From an uncultured Clostridia bacterium (GTDB lineage Bacteria; Bacillota; Clostridia; UBA1381; UBA9506): DNA of 64,000 nucleotides. The position numbers were made by a program, and so were the translations under genes. The stretch lies in contig CAKSBF010000005.1 in the NCBI GenBank assembly GCA_934438075.1, positions 62,001 through 126,000 of the forward strand. The letters run 5' to 3'. Of the stretch, positions 1-9,501 are shown one piece after another (position 1 is the stretch's first letter; each line of letters starts with the position of its first letter). The notes below the pieces were generated by a model. It saw only the letters and a program-made list of their open reading frames with translations, did not search any database and was not told the DNA's origin.

Positions 1-1230
1 TTGCTCCTTTTCCTTCAGCAAACTTTCTGTGCTGCCCCGCTGATAAATTTTCGGTATGAACCACTCGTTGGAATCAATATTATAATTTTCCCTCATAAGT
101 TCAAAATAATAATGATTTTTACAGTGATTTAGGCTAGGAAAGAAACTTTGCTCATTAAAATAGTAACCGTTTAAATAAATTATTTTTATTACAACCTGTT
201 CTGTTTCTTCCATCAACCGGAGCAATTCCTCTGCCGCCTGCGGATATTTTTTCTCAAAAAAATTCCGAATAGCATCATCCGCACTCCGTCCGTTCATATA
301 TGCTTTTGCAATTGCCAGATTCACCTCATTTACGTCACCAAAAAGACAGCCTCCTGCCCTGTCAATGCGCAAAACATAACCCTCCGGTGTAAATCTCCCG
401 CAATATTCGAATCTTTGCTTTAAATGTTCTTTCAACATGAGAGGATAATAACCCATACCAAAAAATTCACCATAAATATCTCCCTCAACAAGCAACGGAT
501 TATTCCTGATTTTCGAAAAAAAGGCATTGCCGGGTAAAGTCAAACTCCAGTCAAACTGTGTCCACTTATCCATAACAAGAAGTTTGTCCGATATGTTTTC
601 ATAAGCGCTCATCAACATTTCATAATCATCTTCCACACTGGCAAACGGTCTTACAATCAACTCTTTTCCCAGCGCTTTACATGTCTGAAACAGAATCTCC
701 GTAACATATTTTACACGCTCCAGCTTGCCCAGTTTTTGATCCCTAAGTTTCAGAAGAGGTATTCTCGTCTCATGAAGTGTGAGAATAATGCCGTCCATTT
801 TAGGATACGATGCGAAAAAGTCAGCCAATTTATTCTCCAGAAAGTCACGCACTAACGGGTGTGTTACTTCTATATCTCCATAAGAATTTAAACATTCCGG
901 ATATACCGCTCCAAAATTGCCGGGTAATTCCAATTCATGGTGCCACAAATACATTTTAATGCCATAATGTTTTGCCTGTTCGCATGCGGCATTAACTGCA
1001 TCCAAGGCATTTTTAAGGTACGTTTCATCCTTTTCACCGTTAAATCTGCTGTATTTCCGATACAATGTTATGCCGTCAATATTACCTTTAACCGGATTAT
1101 GAATCGGACCGTTAATCTGAATATGATTAAAACCATTTTCCTTTGCATAATCTACCGCATGCAGCAAATAATCTTTTTTTACATCAACGGGATTACACAC
1201 ATTGAGTCCCTTAATCTTCGTTTTGCACAT
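1..1230 (-). CDS. partial (beta/alpha)8-barrel protein, glycoside-hydrolase-like
   Basis: Reading leftward from an ATG at 1230 gives 410 codons with no stop before the window edge, so the C-terminus is missing. A GGAG lies about 12 nt before the ATG. There is no signal peptide, so the protein is probably cytoplasmic. The sequence alternates predicted strands and helices, with segments such as GFNHIQINGP, YGIKMYLWHHELELPG, MDGIILTLHET and ELIVRPFAS, which look like successive strands of a TIM barrel carrying acidic residues at strand ends. This resembles GH67/GH20-type catalytic barrels, but I cannot assign a family. A strong terminator at 1268-1313 separates it from the operon upstream, so it is probably a separate unit or relies on read-through. 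A role in intracellular oligosaccharide cleavage is inferred from context only. Confidence 0.6.
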   Translation of the reverse strand, partial: MCKTKIKGLNVCNPVDVKKDYLLHAVDYAKENGFNHIQINGPIHNPVKGNIDGITLYRKYSRFNGEKDETYLKNALDAVNAACEQAKHYGIKMYLWHHELELPGNFGAVYPECLNSYGDIEVTHPLVRDFLENKLADFFASYPKMDGIILTLHETRIPLLKLRDQKLGKLERVKYVTEILFQTCKALGKELIVRPFASVEDDYEMLMSAYENISDKLLVMDKWTQFDWSLTLPGNAFFSKIRNNPLLVEGDIYGEFFGMGYYPLMLKEHLKQRFEYCGRFTPEGYVLRIDRAGGCLFGDVNEVNLAIAKAYMNGRSADDAIRNFFEKKYPQAAEELLRLMEETEQVVIKIIYLNGYYFNEQSFFPSLNHCKNHYYFELMRENYNIDSNEWFIPKIYQRGSTESLLKEKEQ

Positions 1231-1267
1231 TTTTATGCTCTGCTCCTTTTCCCCATCTTAATATAAA

Positions 1268-1313
1268 ACAATCGCCGCAATTTAAAATCATTTTACGATC
1301 ATGCGGCGATTGT
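1268..1313 (-). terminator. rho-independent terminator of the 16.8-1.35 kb operon
   Basis: A 12-bp perfect stem (ACAATCGCCGCA at 1268-1279 with TGCGGCGATTGT at 1302-1313) is followed on the minus strand by TTTTATATT. It lies 40 nt after the stop of the SLH protein gene and before the next leftward gene, so it should end the long leftward operon. Confidence 0.8.
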
Positions 1314-1353
1314 CTGCTGTTATATTATATTTTCAATAACAACAGCCAGTTTT

Positions 1354-4119
1354 TTATTGATATACCACCGCTGCCGTCGGACCTGCTGTTGTAGCGTAAA
1401 TAAATACAAGATCATCTTTTTCAATTTCCGCCGCAGATATTGCTGCAGCGCTCTTACGATTGACATCATAACGTATCAGCCGTGCCCCGCCCAAACGGTA
1501 CAAGCGCTGCGCGTCTCCCTGCTGCATAAATGCCTGTGCCTGATAATTATATGTTTTCCACTTGGTTTTTCCCAGGATGCCATCATTCATTACATCAAGC
1601 ACCCGTACAAAACCTGCATAACTTGTACCATAATAGTAAAATTCCGGCGGTGCCGCTGTTTTCTGATGAGGCCAGCTTTCGTTTAAATATAAACCGCTCT
1701 CGGTTTCTGATAAATACGGCAGGCGATTTCTGAACAACACCTCAAGAATTGTTGCTTTTCCGTCCGCATTGACACTGTAACGAATTACATCCCCCGGCTC
1801 AAGTTTGGTAATATCCATATACGCCTTATTTTTATCATAAGAAACGCCGTCTACCAAAACCTGATCCATGCATGCAGTATCATTTTTATCCGTAATCGCA
1901 CACTGTGTAAACACTTTCAAATCATCAACGTTCGGAAACAGTGACACTTCCGCGCCATCAGCAAAAACAGTCAGCTTTGTTGCCATGTTGCCTTCTTTAT
2001 CCAAAGCCTCCGATACATTTGTAACAATGCCTATCGTTTTCCCGGCATAATGCGCCTGTACACCCCGCACAGCAATAACCGGAACAACATTATTTTCATC
2101 CGCATCAAAAATCTGAACATCTTCGTAGAATGTATCGGCAATCAGTGAGCTTACCCCATAAACGCCATAGCCGTCATCATCCGGCGAATTGTCAGTCGGC
2201 AAAATAAACACTTTGCACTTATCATCCAAAACATATTTTGATGCAAACATTTTCCAGTTATTTCCTGAAACATAACGTGTCCTGTAATCAGAAGAACCTC
2301 CGTCATAATGTGCGTCCAGACTAAATGTCTTCAAACGTTCGGTTTTATCCATTGCAGAACCATCTGCGGCGGTATGAAAGCTGCTGATTTCACCGTCCGC
2401 ATTTACATCATAAGTAATCATCTGTTCCTTTAAGCTTCCGCTCGGAAACAATAACGAATTTGATTTAACGCTCTCTCTATTCTGTGCCTTTGCACCGTTT
2501 ATTCTTACACGTTCCGCCAGCTTGAAATACTCCACGCTACCGCCGGATGTTAACATTCTAAAACTTATCTCACTGCTCAAGCCTTTTTTCGTATCAACAG
2601 CGATTAGATAACCATAATTATACAGCTGTGCAGAATCATAATCCACCGAAACGAGCTTGCCCATATAATTCAGGCGGAAAACACCCCTCTTGTTCAGCTC
2701 TATTCGACCATTGTCTGCTTTCAATGCTGCATTTAACGGATAGACCTGCCCATCAATGACAGCCTCATCATCGTCTATCTGCGTACATTCTCCCACTACG
2801 CTTACCGCACTCTGAACTGCTATGCAAACAGCATTTCCTGCACTTAAAGCCACAGACAGCACATTACTCTCTGCCAGATTATTAACGCTGATGCTTTCGC
2901 CATTTTGGTCTGTTAAATCCAGTTTTATCTTGTTACGATTGCTTAAATCCAGCTTTTCCGGTACACTCCCCGACTCAAAATAAACCGTTTCGTTAGTCAT
3001 GGAAATCCGGTCAATCACCAAATCTGTATATTGTACAGCAAAAACGATGTCATAAATGCCATCGGCATCGCTGTCAAGCAATTTCAGTTCACCATTATTC
3101 ACTGCCAGAAGATCCGCTTTTGACCACGATAACTTAGCTAAACCGTTATAAATCAGGCATCCGTCCGGCGCATAGGAAATGCTTTCTGTATTTTCGTTTT
3201 CGTCCATATAACGGATTGTATCCGCACTAATATTCAAAATATTCTCCGAATCCAGAAGCAATTCCGTATCTTCTGCCTTATGTTCCCTTTCTACTGCCAC
3301 AACGGAGTCATCATCCTGTGAGAGGTACAAGATAACCTCACAGCCAAGGTAAGAAGATATGTCTGTAAGATCTGAGTAATATGTTTTTCTGTTCAGCTCT
3401 ATCTGTCCTTTGCTCAACGCACTTGCTCCTGCCAAACCCGTAAAATAGTTGGCGGTAACCTGTCCCGAAACAGTGTACAACTCCAATTTATTACTCAGAA
3501 GTGTTTTTCCTTTGGTAATTGTATACTCATCCTGTTCGGCAGCAATTCCGGCAAGCTCCATCATATCAGTATTTAACGCCTTTTTTACTGCATAAGCAAG
3601 CTCGCCTAAGGTAACTTGCTTGCTGTTTGCAACAGATAAGCCCTTTAAAAATCCGGCCTTTCCTGCCGCACGCTGATACGCCGCCAAATCGCCGCCTTCC
3701 GATTCTGCTAAAATGCTGTAACCCGTCATCCGGCACAAAACCTTAACAACCTGCTCAATGCTCACATTGCCGTTCGGGTCAAAACGTCCGTCAGAATACC
3801 CCAACATAAGGTTACTCCGGTAAGCCGCCAAGATATAACCGCTTTTTTCCTCATCAGATTTTACGTCCGAAAACATTGTCTCCGCAGCAGCCTGCTCCGG
3901 AAATCCCATGCCACGCACAGCAACTTCCGCCAATGCACTTCTGGTTGCAGGTGTATCTGCATCCGCCTTCTCACCGCTAAGAAGTTTCATGTCACAAATC
4001 AGCTTTAGCGCCGCCGCCTGCTTCGGATTCACCGACACCGCACTTTCTTCTGCCTGCACTGCCGGGATTACACTAAACAGCATCACGATCGTTAAAAACA
4101 TGGATATTACTTTTTTCAC
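1354..4119 (-). CDS. secreted SLH-domain protein with long beta-rich scaffold (921 aa)
   Basis: The signal peptide is residues 1-23 (ends AVQA). Residues about 30-190 hold SLH repeats; the clearest is around 80-135, with FSDV and SDGRFDPNGNVSIEQVV. SLH repeats anchor proteins to the cell-wall polymer, so this is expected on the surface. The remaining ~700 residues are beta-rich with no enzyme motif I recognise. They are clearly related to the protein at 62271-64000, which shares a YGYL-x2-D-x3-G(L/I)S segment followed by a Q-M-I-x-(Y/F) block ending DGEI. The start is GTG, preceded by GAGGGGGG and overlapping the previous stop by 4 nt (GTGA), so it is translationally coupled. It is the last gene of the operon. 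A surface scaffold or binding role is likely; SLH assignment is firm, function is inferred. Confidence 0.85.
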   Translation of the reverse strand: MKKVISMFLTIVMLFSVIPAVQAEESAVSVNPKQAAALKLICDMKLLSGEKADADTPATRSALAEVAVRGMGFPEQAAAETMFSDVKSDEEKSGYILAAYRSNLMLGYSDGRFDPNGNVSIEQVVKVLCRMTGYSILAESEGGDLAAYQRAAGKAGFLKGLSVANSKQVTLGELAYAVKKALNTDMMELAGIAAEQDEYTITKGKTLLSNKLELYTVSGQVTANYFTGLAGASALSKGQIELNRKTYYSDLTDISSYLGCEVILYLSQDDDSVVAVEREHKAEDTELLLDSENILNISADTIRYMDENENTESISYAPDGCLIYNGLAKLSWSKADLLAVNNGELKLLDSDADGIYDIVFAVQYTDLVIDRISMTNETVYFESGSVPEKLDLSNRNKIKLDLTDQNGESISVNNLAESNVLSVALSAGNAVCIAVQSAVSVVGECTQIDDDEAVIDGQVYPLNAALKADNGRIELNKRGVFRLNYMGKLVSVDYDSAQLYNYGYLIAVDTKKGLSSEISFRMLTSGGSVEYFKLAERVRINGAKAQNRESVKSNSLLFPSGSLKEQMITYDVNADGEISSFHTAADGSAMDKTERLKTFSLDAHYDGGSSDYRTRYVSGNNWKMFASKYVLDDKCKVFILPTDNSPDDDGYGVYGVSSLIADTFYEDVQIFDADENNVVPVIAVRGVQAHYAGKTIGIVTNVSEALDKEGNMATKLTVFADGAEVSLFPNVDDLKVFTQCAITDKNDTACMDQVLVDGVSYDKNKAYMDITKLEPGDVIRYSVNADGKATILEVLFRNRLPYLSETESGLYLNESWPHQKTAAPPEFYYYGTSYAGFVRVLDVMNDGILGKTKWKTYNYQAQAFMQQGDAQRLYRLGGARLIRYDVNRKSAAAISAAEIEKDDLVFIYATTAGPTAAVVYQ

Positions 4120-5384
4120 GACGCAGCCCCCCTCAACTCAATTCCTGCAAGATACGGTTCCTGCTCCTCGCTGTCCCACAGTACGGCTGAAAAAATAGTG
4201 CTTTCAGCACTAAAATTCTCCGGCATAGTAAGTTCCGCCGTTGCTATTTTATCAGTTTCTCCATCTGCAAGAATAACTTCTGTTTCCGCACTCACGGACA
4301 TACGCTCATAATTATTTGTGTACAAGCTCAAAATCAATTTTAGTTTCTTTGTCTGTGTCGTGCGATTACCCAACTTTACGTCAAGTCTTATTTTGTCTCC
4401 TGCTCCAAGCGTTGACAAATCGGCAAGCGCCGTTGATTCCCCTGCTTTCATCGGAACAAAACCTTCTGCCGCAACCGGAGAGACAACAACGTTCCAACTG
4501 CGCTTAATCGTATTTAAACCATCCGTTGCATACCATTCAACCCCAAGTTCCTCCAGCGGTCTTACATTACTCAGCTGCACCGTGAGAACATTTCCCTCCG
4601 AAACCTCGGTAACATCGCCTACTTTGCATACATATCGAACCGCGGCGTCATCAGAGGCCTCCGAAAAGGTTAACACTCCTTTTCCATCCTCACTATATGT
4701 ATAAGAAAATGCATTTTCATCGACTACAGTCGGCGGAGTGATATCCACAAGCGCCGTCTCCAATAACTCTGTATAACTTTTTCCGATTGGCGTAAAATCT
4801 GCATCATCCGTTATAATAACTGCCTGCAGGTTGGAGCTGTTTCCAATTCCAACTTTTATTTTTAATGTATGTACACCCGCCGTAAGCCGAAAAGATGTTG
4901 ACGCTGCGGATCCCCATGCCATTGTCCCGTGACCCGAAGGTGTAGGATTCATTTTAATAAAGTCATCAGAATCATCAAAAGCAACGTAACTTGCACGTGC
5001 GCTCTCACTGCGTCCGGCTGCCCAGACATAATAGTCTTTAGCGCCATCCTTTGCCGCCTCGTCCCCCTTTACATAAACCATCGCAGATGCATAGGAATCC
5101 TTATCAAAGCCTGCCGTTCCCACATTAGTATTAATCGTTCCAAGATATTTTCCCGATGCATCCTGCAAAAAACCATAATAAGAACCGGCAGGGTACGGTG
5201 AAACTGACCAGCCTGCAGCGTTACCACCATCCGCGTTCTTTGGCACAGAAATATTTTCCGTACGCAAAAGCAAATATTCGGAAACCCCCTCCGCCGCTGC
5301 GCATAAAGGAAGGGAAGCAACAAGTAGCGTCAGACTTGTTAACATAGCAGCAAGCCTTATCTTCTTTGAACTTAACATCATCAT
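4116..5384 (-). CDS. secreted CBM-like protein (422 aa)
   Basis: An N-terminal signal peptide (to about residue 31, LCAAAEG) is followed by a beta-sandwich module of ~170 residues carrying T-A-G-V-H-T-L-K-I-K. The same motif occurs twice in the 752-aa protein of this operon (GWHTLKIG, GWHSLQLG), where it looks like a carbohydrate-binding fold. Next comes an Ig/fn3-like stretch (~215-305, DITPPTVVDENAFSY), then a C-terminal beta domain ending in a VLWDSEEQEP segment related to the terminal module of the 752- and 637-aa proteins. No catalytic motif is visible. The ATG overlaps the preceding stop by 4 nt (ATGA) and follows GAAAGGGG. Probably a secreted substrate-binding accessory protein; the exact CBM family is not recognised. 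Confidence 0.75.
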   Translation of the reverse strand: MMMLSSKKIRLAAMLTSLTLLVASLPLCAAAEGVSEYLLLRTENISVPKNADGGNAAGWSVSPYPAGSYYGFLQDASGKYLGTINTNVGTAGFDKDSYASAMVYVKGDEAAKDGAKDYYVWAAGRSESARASYVAFDDSDDFIKMNPTPSGHGTMAWGSAASTSFRLTAGVHTLKIKVGIGNSSNLQAVIITDDADFTPIGKSYTELLETALVDITPPTVVDENAFSYTYSEDGKGVLTFSEASDDAAVRYVCKVGDVTEVSEGNVLTVQLSNVRPLEELGVEWYATDGLNTIKRSWNVVVSPVAAEGFVPMKAGESTALADLSTLGAGDKIRLDVKLGNRTTQTKKLKLILSLYTNNYERMSVSAETEVILADGETDKIATAELTMPENFSAESTIFSAVLWDSEEQEPYLAGIELRGAAS

Positions 5385-7144
5385 GCCACATTCCCCTTTC
5401 TCATCAACTGATAAATAACCTGCGCCGCCATAGCACGGGTAGCTTCGCCCTTTGGATTAAATTCCGTTTCGCTTACACCATTCACAATTCCAGCGCGATA
5501 TAAGCATTCTACCGCTTCCGCAGCATAATCTGAAATCATAGCCTTATCTGTAAACTCAAACTTCTTTTCATTATCCTCAATATGAATATCCAGCAAGTTC
5601 ATTGCCCTGAACAGAAATGTGCACATCTGTTCCCGTGTAATCGGCTGTCCTACACCAAAAACATCAAAGTTCACGCCTTTCACGATATTAGCGGCATATG
5701 CCTTCATTACATACTCATAATACCATGCGTTACTGTCCACATCTTCAAAGTTCTTTTCCGTTTCCTCAGCCGAGACATTAAGCGCCAATATTAAAATTTT
5801 TACAAACTCTTCCCGTTTCACGGACCCAGACGGCATAAACCGATTTTCTCCAACGCCGGAAATAATACCTCTTTTTGCCAGAGAGTCAATAGCCTCGACC
5901 GCCCAACCGACACTCTCCAAGTCAGAAAATACGGTTGATGTATTATTTTCCGTTTTCGTGTCCCGGTCGTTGTCCGGCACTGCGTCATTGTTTCCTACCT
6001 TAACGGTAGACGTTTTACCTCCGCTTCCGCCGCCGCTCTTCGAGCTGTCTTTGCTGTCCTTCTCCGCCTCTGCCAATTTGTCGGCAGCCATTTTTTCAAA
6101 GACGGTTTTTACTGCAGACAGTTCCGCAAAAGGTTGTTTTGCCACAACGTTTTTCAATATGTTGGCTCTGTCCAAATCCGTCAGTTTAGAGGAATTATAA
6201 TCTGTCAAAGATATATCGGTATAACCTGCCTGATTACACTCCTCAATATAATCCGTCAATTTATCAAGATTGGCGTTCTCTACTTCATTAATCAGCTCAG
6301 TATACACCGCTTTTTCAAAAACAATCACCGCTGCACGATCAGCATTTTTTGTATCCAGATTACCTCCTGTCATTTTTTCACAGACAGCGCTCTTACTACC
6401 CTCCTTGGTAAGCTTGCTGTAATTGGAACCGTTGCCGACAGACAGCTCTAAAATCTCCGCATATTGCTCTACTGCATTTCTTGCGTCAGCTTTTGATGTT
6501 TCATTCAGTGTCTGCACGGCAACCGCAACCTGAAACGCATTCACTATCTCTGCCGCACTTGCATATCTGTTTTTGCCGCTGATCCCTGCCATACCTCCAT
6601 AAACTGCGTCCTTATCAGAAATTTTATCAAAGGTGCTGCCGGATTTATAATCCAGACACAGCTGGTCCGCATAAGTATTCGGACTTCCATCGGTAAACAG
6701 TTTCTCTTTTACCTGCGCCGATGTTACGGCACTGTTTGCTGTTTCTACAATTGCCTTACCTGTAATATGGTTGATAAAATGAAACTCCGTGTATCCTGCC
6801 GTCAGACCTGCGCCGCCTGCACAAATACGATAGGTGCCGCTTTTATCAACCGCATCCTCCGTCTCCCCAACATCGTCCATTAAAAAAACTGCTGTAAAAG
6901 CACCGTCCGCACCGGCGGTCAGTTCCCTGCGGTAAAACACATCCCCGTAAGGATCTGTCACTGAAAGAGAAACTTTCATGTTTTCACCAAGTGGGTGCGC
7001 CCCCGTAACCGTTACTTTATTATCACTCCCCAGCTTTGCTTCAAGTTTTTGCATTTCCTGTGCTGCAAACACATTCACCACTGAAGCTAGAAGCAAAAAT
7101 GCGGAGAGCAAGACTGCCATCATTTTTTTGCTCTTACGTAACAT
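5381..7144 (-). CDS. secreted protein with three C-terminal SLH repeats (587 aa)
   Basis: I chose the ATG at 7144 because AGGGAGGTC stands directly upstream and because it puts a clean signal peptide at the N-terminus (MLRKSKKMMAVLLSAFLLLASVV, cut near FAA). An upstream in-frame ATG at 7240 would bury the leader. The N-terminal ~100 residues look Ig-like; the middle ~300 residues are helix-rich. After a Gly/Ser/Lys-rich linker (KSGGGSGGKTS) come three SLH repeats (about 405-587) with motifs such as FSDLES-x-W-A and YAANIVKGV...ITREQMCTFLFRAM. SLH repeats bind secondary cell-wall polymer, so this should be wall-anchored. The helical middle has no recognised function; it may display partners or bind polysaccharide. 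It is the third-last gene of the operon. Confidence 0.87.
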   Translation of the reverse strand: MLRKSKKMMAVLLSAFLLLASVVNVFAAQEMQKLEAKLGSDNKVTVTGAHPLGENMKVSLSVTDPYGDVFYRRELTAGADGAFTAVFLMDDVGETEDAVDKSGTYRICAGGAGLTAGYTEFHFINHITGKAIVETANSAVTSAQVKEKLFTDGSPNTYADQLCLDYKSGSTFDKISDKDAVYGGMAGISGKNRYASAAEIVNAFQVAVAVQTLNETSKADARNAVEQYAEILELSVGNGSNYSKLTKEGSKSAVCEKMTGGNLDTKNADRAAVIVFEKAVYTELINEVENANLDKLTDYIEECNQAGYTDISLTDYNSSKLTDLDRANILKNVVAKQPFAELSAVKTVFEKMAADKLAEAEKDSKDSSKSGGGSGGKTSTVKVGNNDAVPDNDRDTKTENNTSTVFSDLESVGWAVEAIDSLAKRGIISGVGENRFMPSGSVKREEFVKILILALNVSAEETEKNFEDVDSNAWYYEYVMKAYAANIVKGVNFDVFGVGQPITREQMCTFLFRAMNLLDIHIEDNEKKFEFTDKAMISDYAAEAVECLYRAGIVNGVSETEFNPKGEATRAMAAQVIYQLMRKGNVA

Positions 7145-7217
7145 AATGACCTCCCTGAAATTTATCCCTCGGGGAGCATAAAACAGATATGCTCCCTCCA
7201 TACATTCATTACATATT

Positions 7218-9476
7218 TTACTTGCTGAGCGCTTTTGCAAGAGGCTTCAAAGAATCAAGGCTATCCCAGATAAACAGCTTATAATATGAATTTTCACGTG
7301 CTGCCACCGACTTTGCTGTTGTTATTTGGGAGATACCTTTTCCATCAAACAAAACCGTTTCTTTTTCTGCTCCGATCAAAGCATCCGTTTCCGAGTCATA
7401 CTGCGCTAATACCACGGCAGGCTCTGCGCTGTTCTCCGACTGTTTATAGCAACTGAAAACCGCCTTTACATTTCCATTATCGGAAATAAAATCAACGTTG
7501 GAAAAAATGTATTCGTTCGTATAAACAAATTTCACACTGTCAAAATATACATTTTTACCATCCTGACCCGCAATTTCAACATATTCAGAGCGATCGTCTT
7601 TGCCGCTGAAACGGCAGCTGCCAATCTTAACCCAGCCGGACGCCGCTGTGTTATTGGAAAAAGCGGTACCGTTTGTCTCACCCGAAACGTCTTTCAGTTT
7701 TACGTTTACACTGTCTGCCGCAGAAGAATCCGCCGCCGCACCGATTGCGTAAACATATACGTCCGCCTTACCGCTGATACCATCTGCATAAAATTTTGCA
7801 CTGCTGCCGCTGCCGCTGATATATACCGCCTTTGATGTGCCGTCTGCGCCTGCAAATGCACTTTCTGCCGTTGAACCCGTTATCGCCGCCGCTGTATGAT
7901 GCACCACGCTTCCGAGCGAAACCACCGGAATACTGCATTTAACCTTCGAATCAGATGAAGAAATATTCACAGTGTTAACACCCTTCTGTAGATTAACCAT
8001 AAATTCCTCTTCCCAGGCCGCCGAAGTTCCGTTAACCGTAACAGTGGCATCTGCAGCTGTTGTGCCGCCTTTAACCGGAGCCAGATTAATACTGTCATCT
8101 TCTACAACCACTCCTTCCAGCTCCAGACCCGTGGTGCCATATTTTTTGCCGTTATACAAGACACTGTTTTCCATATACGAGCTGAGCAGAGTCTTATCGT
8201 TATCAAAGGTAACCTGCTCCGCCAGATCGCTTGTGATATATACCGCGTTAAAATTGGTTGGGTTATATCCGGCAGTACCCAAACCTAGCTGCAGACTGTG
8301 CCAGCCTTTGGTAAGATGCCACGATGTACTTCCCTCAGAAGCGCCGCCGCACTTTTTCCATGACAGCGCATAAGTCTCATTACATTTGTCCTTATTAAAT
8401 CCCCCGTCAAATCCTGCTTTTGGGAATCTATTGCTGTCATTACTCACACTTCCGCTCAAAAGCCAAATAGCGTAATCACCTTCAACCTCTACGTAAATAA
8501 GTGTTTCTGCAACATCCGTTGCCTGTGCATTATTCAACTTCAAATGCTTATGTTCCGTCGTCAGATAATTAGCTAATGCATTGCTGTTCTCATTTGTAAT
8601 CATACATTGCGCAATATCCGGCAAGGTAAAATTATGATAGGTCAGCATCCATTTTGTTTTCGGGACCGATATGCTGAAACTTTTTTCTGCACAATTACCA
8701 TACTTATCATATGCTTTCAGGGTCAGCGCCGTTTTACCTGCCAAACCACTGAGCACAACCGGTGCGCTGATATCCAAAACAGATATGTCCTCACCGCCAT
8801 TCACCGAATATTTATATGCCACAACTCCGTTTTTGTCTGTTGCTGCGGGAAAGGTAAGATTTACTGCCCCTCCCTCATAACTTACAGCAACCTCTGCGTC
8901 CGCTGCAAAGCTTGGGGCAGTTGCATCGGCATATACCCTCAACATGTTTTGATTGTCTTTATCAGGCACGTATTCCGCATCGTTGGTAAGATATAATGCA
9001 TTTACATGTGCAGGCGCCCAAGCCACACTCATGCCAATCTTCAGCGTGTGCCAACCTGCCCCGAGTGTCCATGTTGTCTTCTCCCATGCATGACCCGTTT
9101 GTGCAGTAAGGGTCACCTTATCTAAATCGTCAACTTGCACTGTCGCTTTTCTGTCACTAAAATTGGTTGTCGTTTCCAGCACAGCATTTCCATGCAGCAC
9201 CCAAAGATTATATGTACCGCCTGTTGCAATATACACCTCCGCGATGCTGTAATTATTGATATCACCGCCGTTAATTTTTATTGTTTTCTTAAAAAGATTG
9301 TTACTTGCTGTTCCTTCATTTATAGTGTATCCTCCGCCCGCATACGAGGGTACATCAAAATTTTCGCCGCTGAGAAGGATGCGTTCATAACTTGCGACTG
9401 ATTCCTCTGCCCCTGCAGACGGAATCAAAAGCGCAAACATGAGCACCGCCGTCAATAAACTGATTATTTTTTTCAT
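7218..9476 (-). CDS. secreted multi-module CBM-like protein (752 aa)
   Basis: The signal peptide is residues 1-23 (LIPSAGA). Two related beta-sandwich modules follow, at about 25-175 and 275-415. Each ends with the motif (A/K)GWH(T/S)L(K/Q)(I/L)G and then an N-A-(L/V)-Y-(L/I)-T segment. An Ig-like domain sits between them (YDKYGNCAEKSFSISV). The C-terminal part carries further beta domains and ends with a module containing LFIWDSLDSLKPL, a segment shared with the 637-aa protein of the pectin locus (FVWEGLASLKPL). No hydrolase motif is seen. The ATG follows GAAGGAG. A multivalent carbohydrate-binding role at the surface is likely by architecture; the families remain unassigned. Confidence 0.78.
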   Translation of the reverse strand: MKKIISLLTAVLMFALLIPSAGAEESVASYERILLSGENFDVPSYAGGGYTINEGTASNNLFKKTIKINGGDINNYSIAEVYIATGGTYNLWVLHGNAVLETTTNFSDRKATVQVDDLDKVTLTAQTGHAWEKTTWTLGAGWHTLKIGMSVAWAPAHVNALYLTNDAEYVPDKDNQNMLRVYADATAPSFAADAEVAVSYEGGAVNLTFPAATDKNGVVAYKYSVNGGEDISVLDISAPVVLSGLAGKTALTLKAYDKYGNCAEKSFSISVPKTKWMLTYHNFTLPDIAQCMITNENSNALANYLTTEHKHLKLNNAQATDVAETLIYVEVEGDYAIWLLSGSVSNDSNRFPKAGFDGGFNKDKCNETYALSWKKCGGASEGSTSWHLTKGWHSLQLGLGTAGYNPTNFNAVYITSDLAEQVTFDNDKTLLSSYMENSVLYNGKKYGTTGLELEGVVVEDDSINLAPVKGGTTAADATVTVNGTSAAWEEEFMVNLQKGVNTVNISSSDSKVKCSIPVVSLGSVVHHTAAAITGSTAESAFAGADGTSKAVYISGSGSSAKFYADGISGKADVYVYAIGAAADSSAADSVNVKLKDVSGETNGTAFSNNTAASGWVKIGSCRFSGKDDRSEYVEIAGQDGKNVYFDSVKFVYTNEYIFSNVDFISDNGNVKAVFSCYKQSENSAEPAVVLAQYDSETDALIGAEKETVLFDGKGISQITTAKSVAARENSYYKLFIWDSLDSLKPLAKALSK

Positions 9477-9501
9477 AAAATACCACTCCTTCTTTCTTCA
9501 T

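Noticed and set aside
937..1266. Open frame on the plus strand at the left end (109 codons)
   Set aside because: It lies opposite the incomplete barrel enzyme, whose leftward frame stays open for 410 codons and has barrel-like segments.
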